Source: TMED26 sp042088965
Lineage (GTDB): Bacteria > Pseudomonadota > Alphaproteobacteria > Thalassobaculales > Thalassobaculaceae
Reading direction: 5' to 3'
DNA: 13,861 nucleotides
Assembly (NCBI GenBank): GCA_042088965.1
Contig: JBELLC010000083.1
Span: 1 to 13,861 of the forward strand
Position numbers and translations under genes: made by a program. Positions 13,388 through 13,861 of this stretch are shown in pieces (within the stretch, counting starts at the first letter, position 1; the number at the start of each line of letters is the position of its first letter). The notes under the pieces were generated by a model, which saw only the letters and a program-made list of their open reading frames with translations, did no database searches and was not told where the DNA came from.

Positions 13388-13861
13388 TCATGTCTCAAAC
13401 AACAGATCGGTGGTCTCATGGGTGATTTCTTCTTTCAGATCGCTGGCACTGGCCCAGGCCATATTAATAATTAACCGGCTGCTATCGCCGGTGATGGGGG
13501 TGACGCGGTGGAGCAAGTCCTTGGTATGCAGCAAATAGGCGTCGCCTGCATCGCATCGATAGGTGTGGATCGGGTTGGCCAGCAAGGTTTGGTTGATTTG
13601 AGGGGTGTTCTTGTCCCAGTGACCACCTGCGCAGGTTTGCACCAACCCGCCATCCTCAGCCTTTGGCGCTTTCAGAAACAGGATCAGGGCAAAACTATAA
13701 TCATCCCAATGCCAGCCATGGGTGTCGCCATGTTGGCAAAGCGCCGTCATGACGTATTCTTCTGGTGGCCAAGGCACGCGAAAGACCTCTTCGCCAGTGA
13801 TATGGCTGAGAAATAAGCGCAGCGCTTCAGAGCCATAAAGGTTTGGGATATACTTGCTTTC
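13388..13861 (-). CDS. 2-oxoglutarate/Fe(II) oxygenase of the BesD/HalD halogenase-hydroxylase family (5' end beyond the window)
   Basis: The last 157 codons are visible. The frame is open to the window edge, so the start is off the right side; the GTG at 13777 is internal. The iron motif is in GDTHGWHWDDYSFALILFLKAP: His (13709-13711), Trp, Asp (13703-13705), a facial-triad HxD. The distal His is in DLLHRVTP (13508-13510), and the Arg in DSSRLIIN should hold 2-oxoglutarate. The text around HGWHW resembles the BesD family of free-amino-acid radical halogenases. Those have Gly in place of the Asp to leave room for chloride; Asp here predicts a hydroxylase on a free amino acid or similar small cationic substrate (inference). 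It could equally be annotated HalD/BesD family halogenase by automated tools. No biosynthetic partner is visible. Confidence 0.75.
   Translation of the reverse strand, partial: ESKYIPNLYGSEALRLFLSHITGEEVFRVPWPPEEYVMTALCQHGDTHGWHWDDYSFALILFLKAPKAEDGGLVQTCAGGHWDKNTPQINQTLLANPIHTYRCDAGDAYLLHTKDLLHRVTPITGDSSRLIINMAWASASDLKEEITHETTDLLFET

Overview
The window looks like a draft-assembly fragment from an alphaproteobacterium. The evidence is a SHP/DHC/cytochrome b electron-transfer cluster of the type known from Rhodobacter relatives, a CoxLMS-type molybdenum hydroxylase operon, moderate GC, and a BesD-like oxygenase. The genus cannot be named from this sequence. A run of exactly 100 N (6355-6454) marks an assembly gap of unknown true size. 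There is no rRNA, tRNA, CRISPR array, transposase or phage gene, so this reads as ordinary chromosomal metabolic and accessory sequence.

Region 1 (1-6325) is a putative catabolic divergon. On the minus strand a tightly overlapping operon encodes the molybdopterin large subunit (4848 to 2485), the FAD medium subunit (2488 to 1670) and a [2Fe-2S] small subunit fused to a CoxG-like SRPBCC domain (1673 to 504). A MarR-type regulator follows and runs off the left edge. Divergently, on the plus strand and behind a good sigma70-type promoter, lies a binuclear-metal amidohydrolase (5063-6325). The likely logic is hydroxylation of an unknown (hetero)cyclic substrate by the molybdoenzyme, followed by hydrolysis, under MarR control. 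The substrate is not determinable here.

Region 2 (about 6343-10253) is a high-affinity zinc uptake locus. znuA (minus, broken by the N gap) and a His/Glu-rich outer-membrane beta-barrel gene (plus) diverge from a shared intergenic region. That region carries a perfect 14-bp palindrome, TATGTTATAACATA, which looks like a Zur box. A strong rho-independent terminator ends the barrel gene. znuC and znuB follow as a separate overlapping pair. Together they would give a complete route for zinc: outer-membrane pore, periplasmic binding protein, inner-membrane ABC transporter.

Region 3 (10254-10748) holds one small uncharacterised gene (73 aa) behind a near-consensus promoter, then a convergent intergenic stretch with several hairpins.

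Region 4 (10749-12983, minus) is a cytochrome cluster in transcription order: cytochrome b561, SHP (sphaeroides haem protein, DUF1924-type), dihaem cytochrome c (DHC), and then a LuxR-type regulator with two N-terminal membrane helices. It should be a small membrane-to-periplasm electron-transfer chain ending on SHP, whose Asn-ligated haem is known in the family to bind O2 and NO.

Region 5 (12984-13861): about 370 bp without a convincing intact gene, but with hints of a frameshifted small reading frame coupled to cytochrome b and a 16-bp perfect palindrome. It is followed by the 3' part of a 2-oxoglutarate/Fe(II) oxygenase of the BesD/HalD amino-acid halogenase-hydroxylase family. This one carries the hydroxylase-type HxD rather than the halogenase-type HxG motif.
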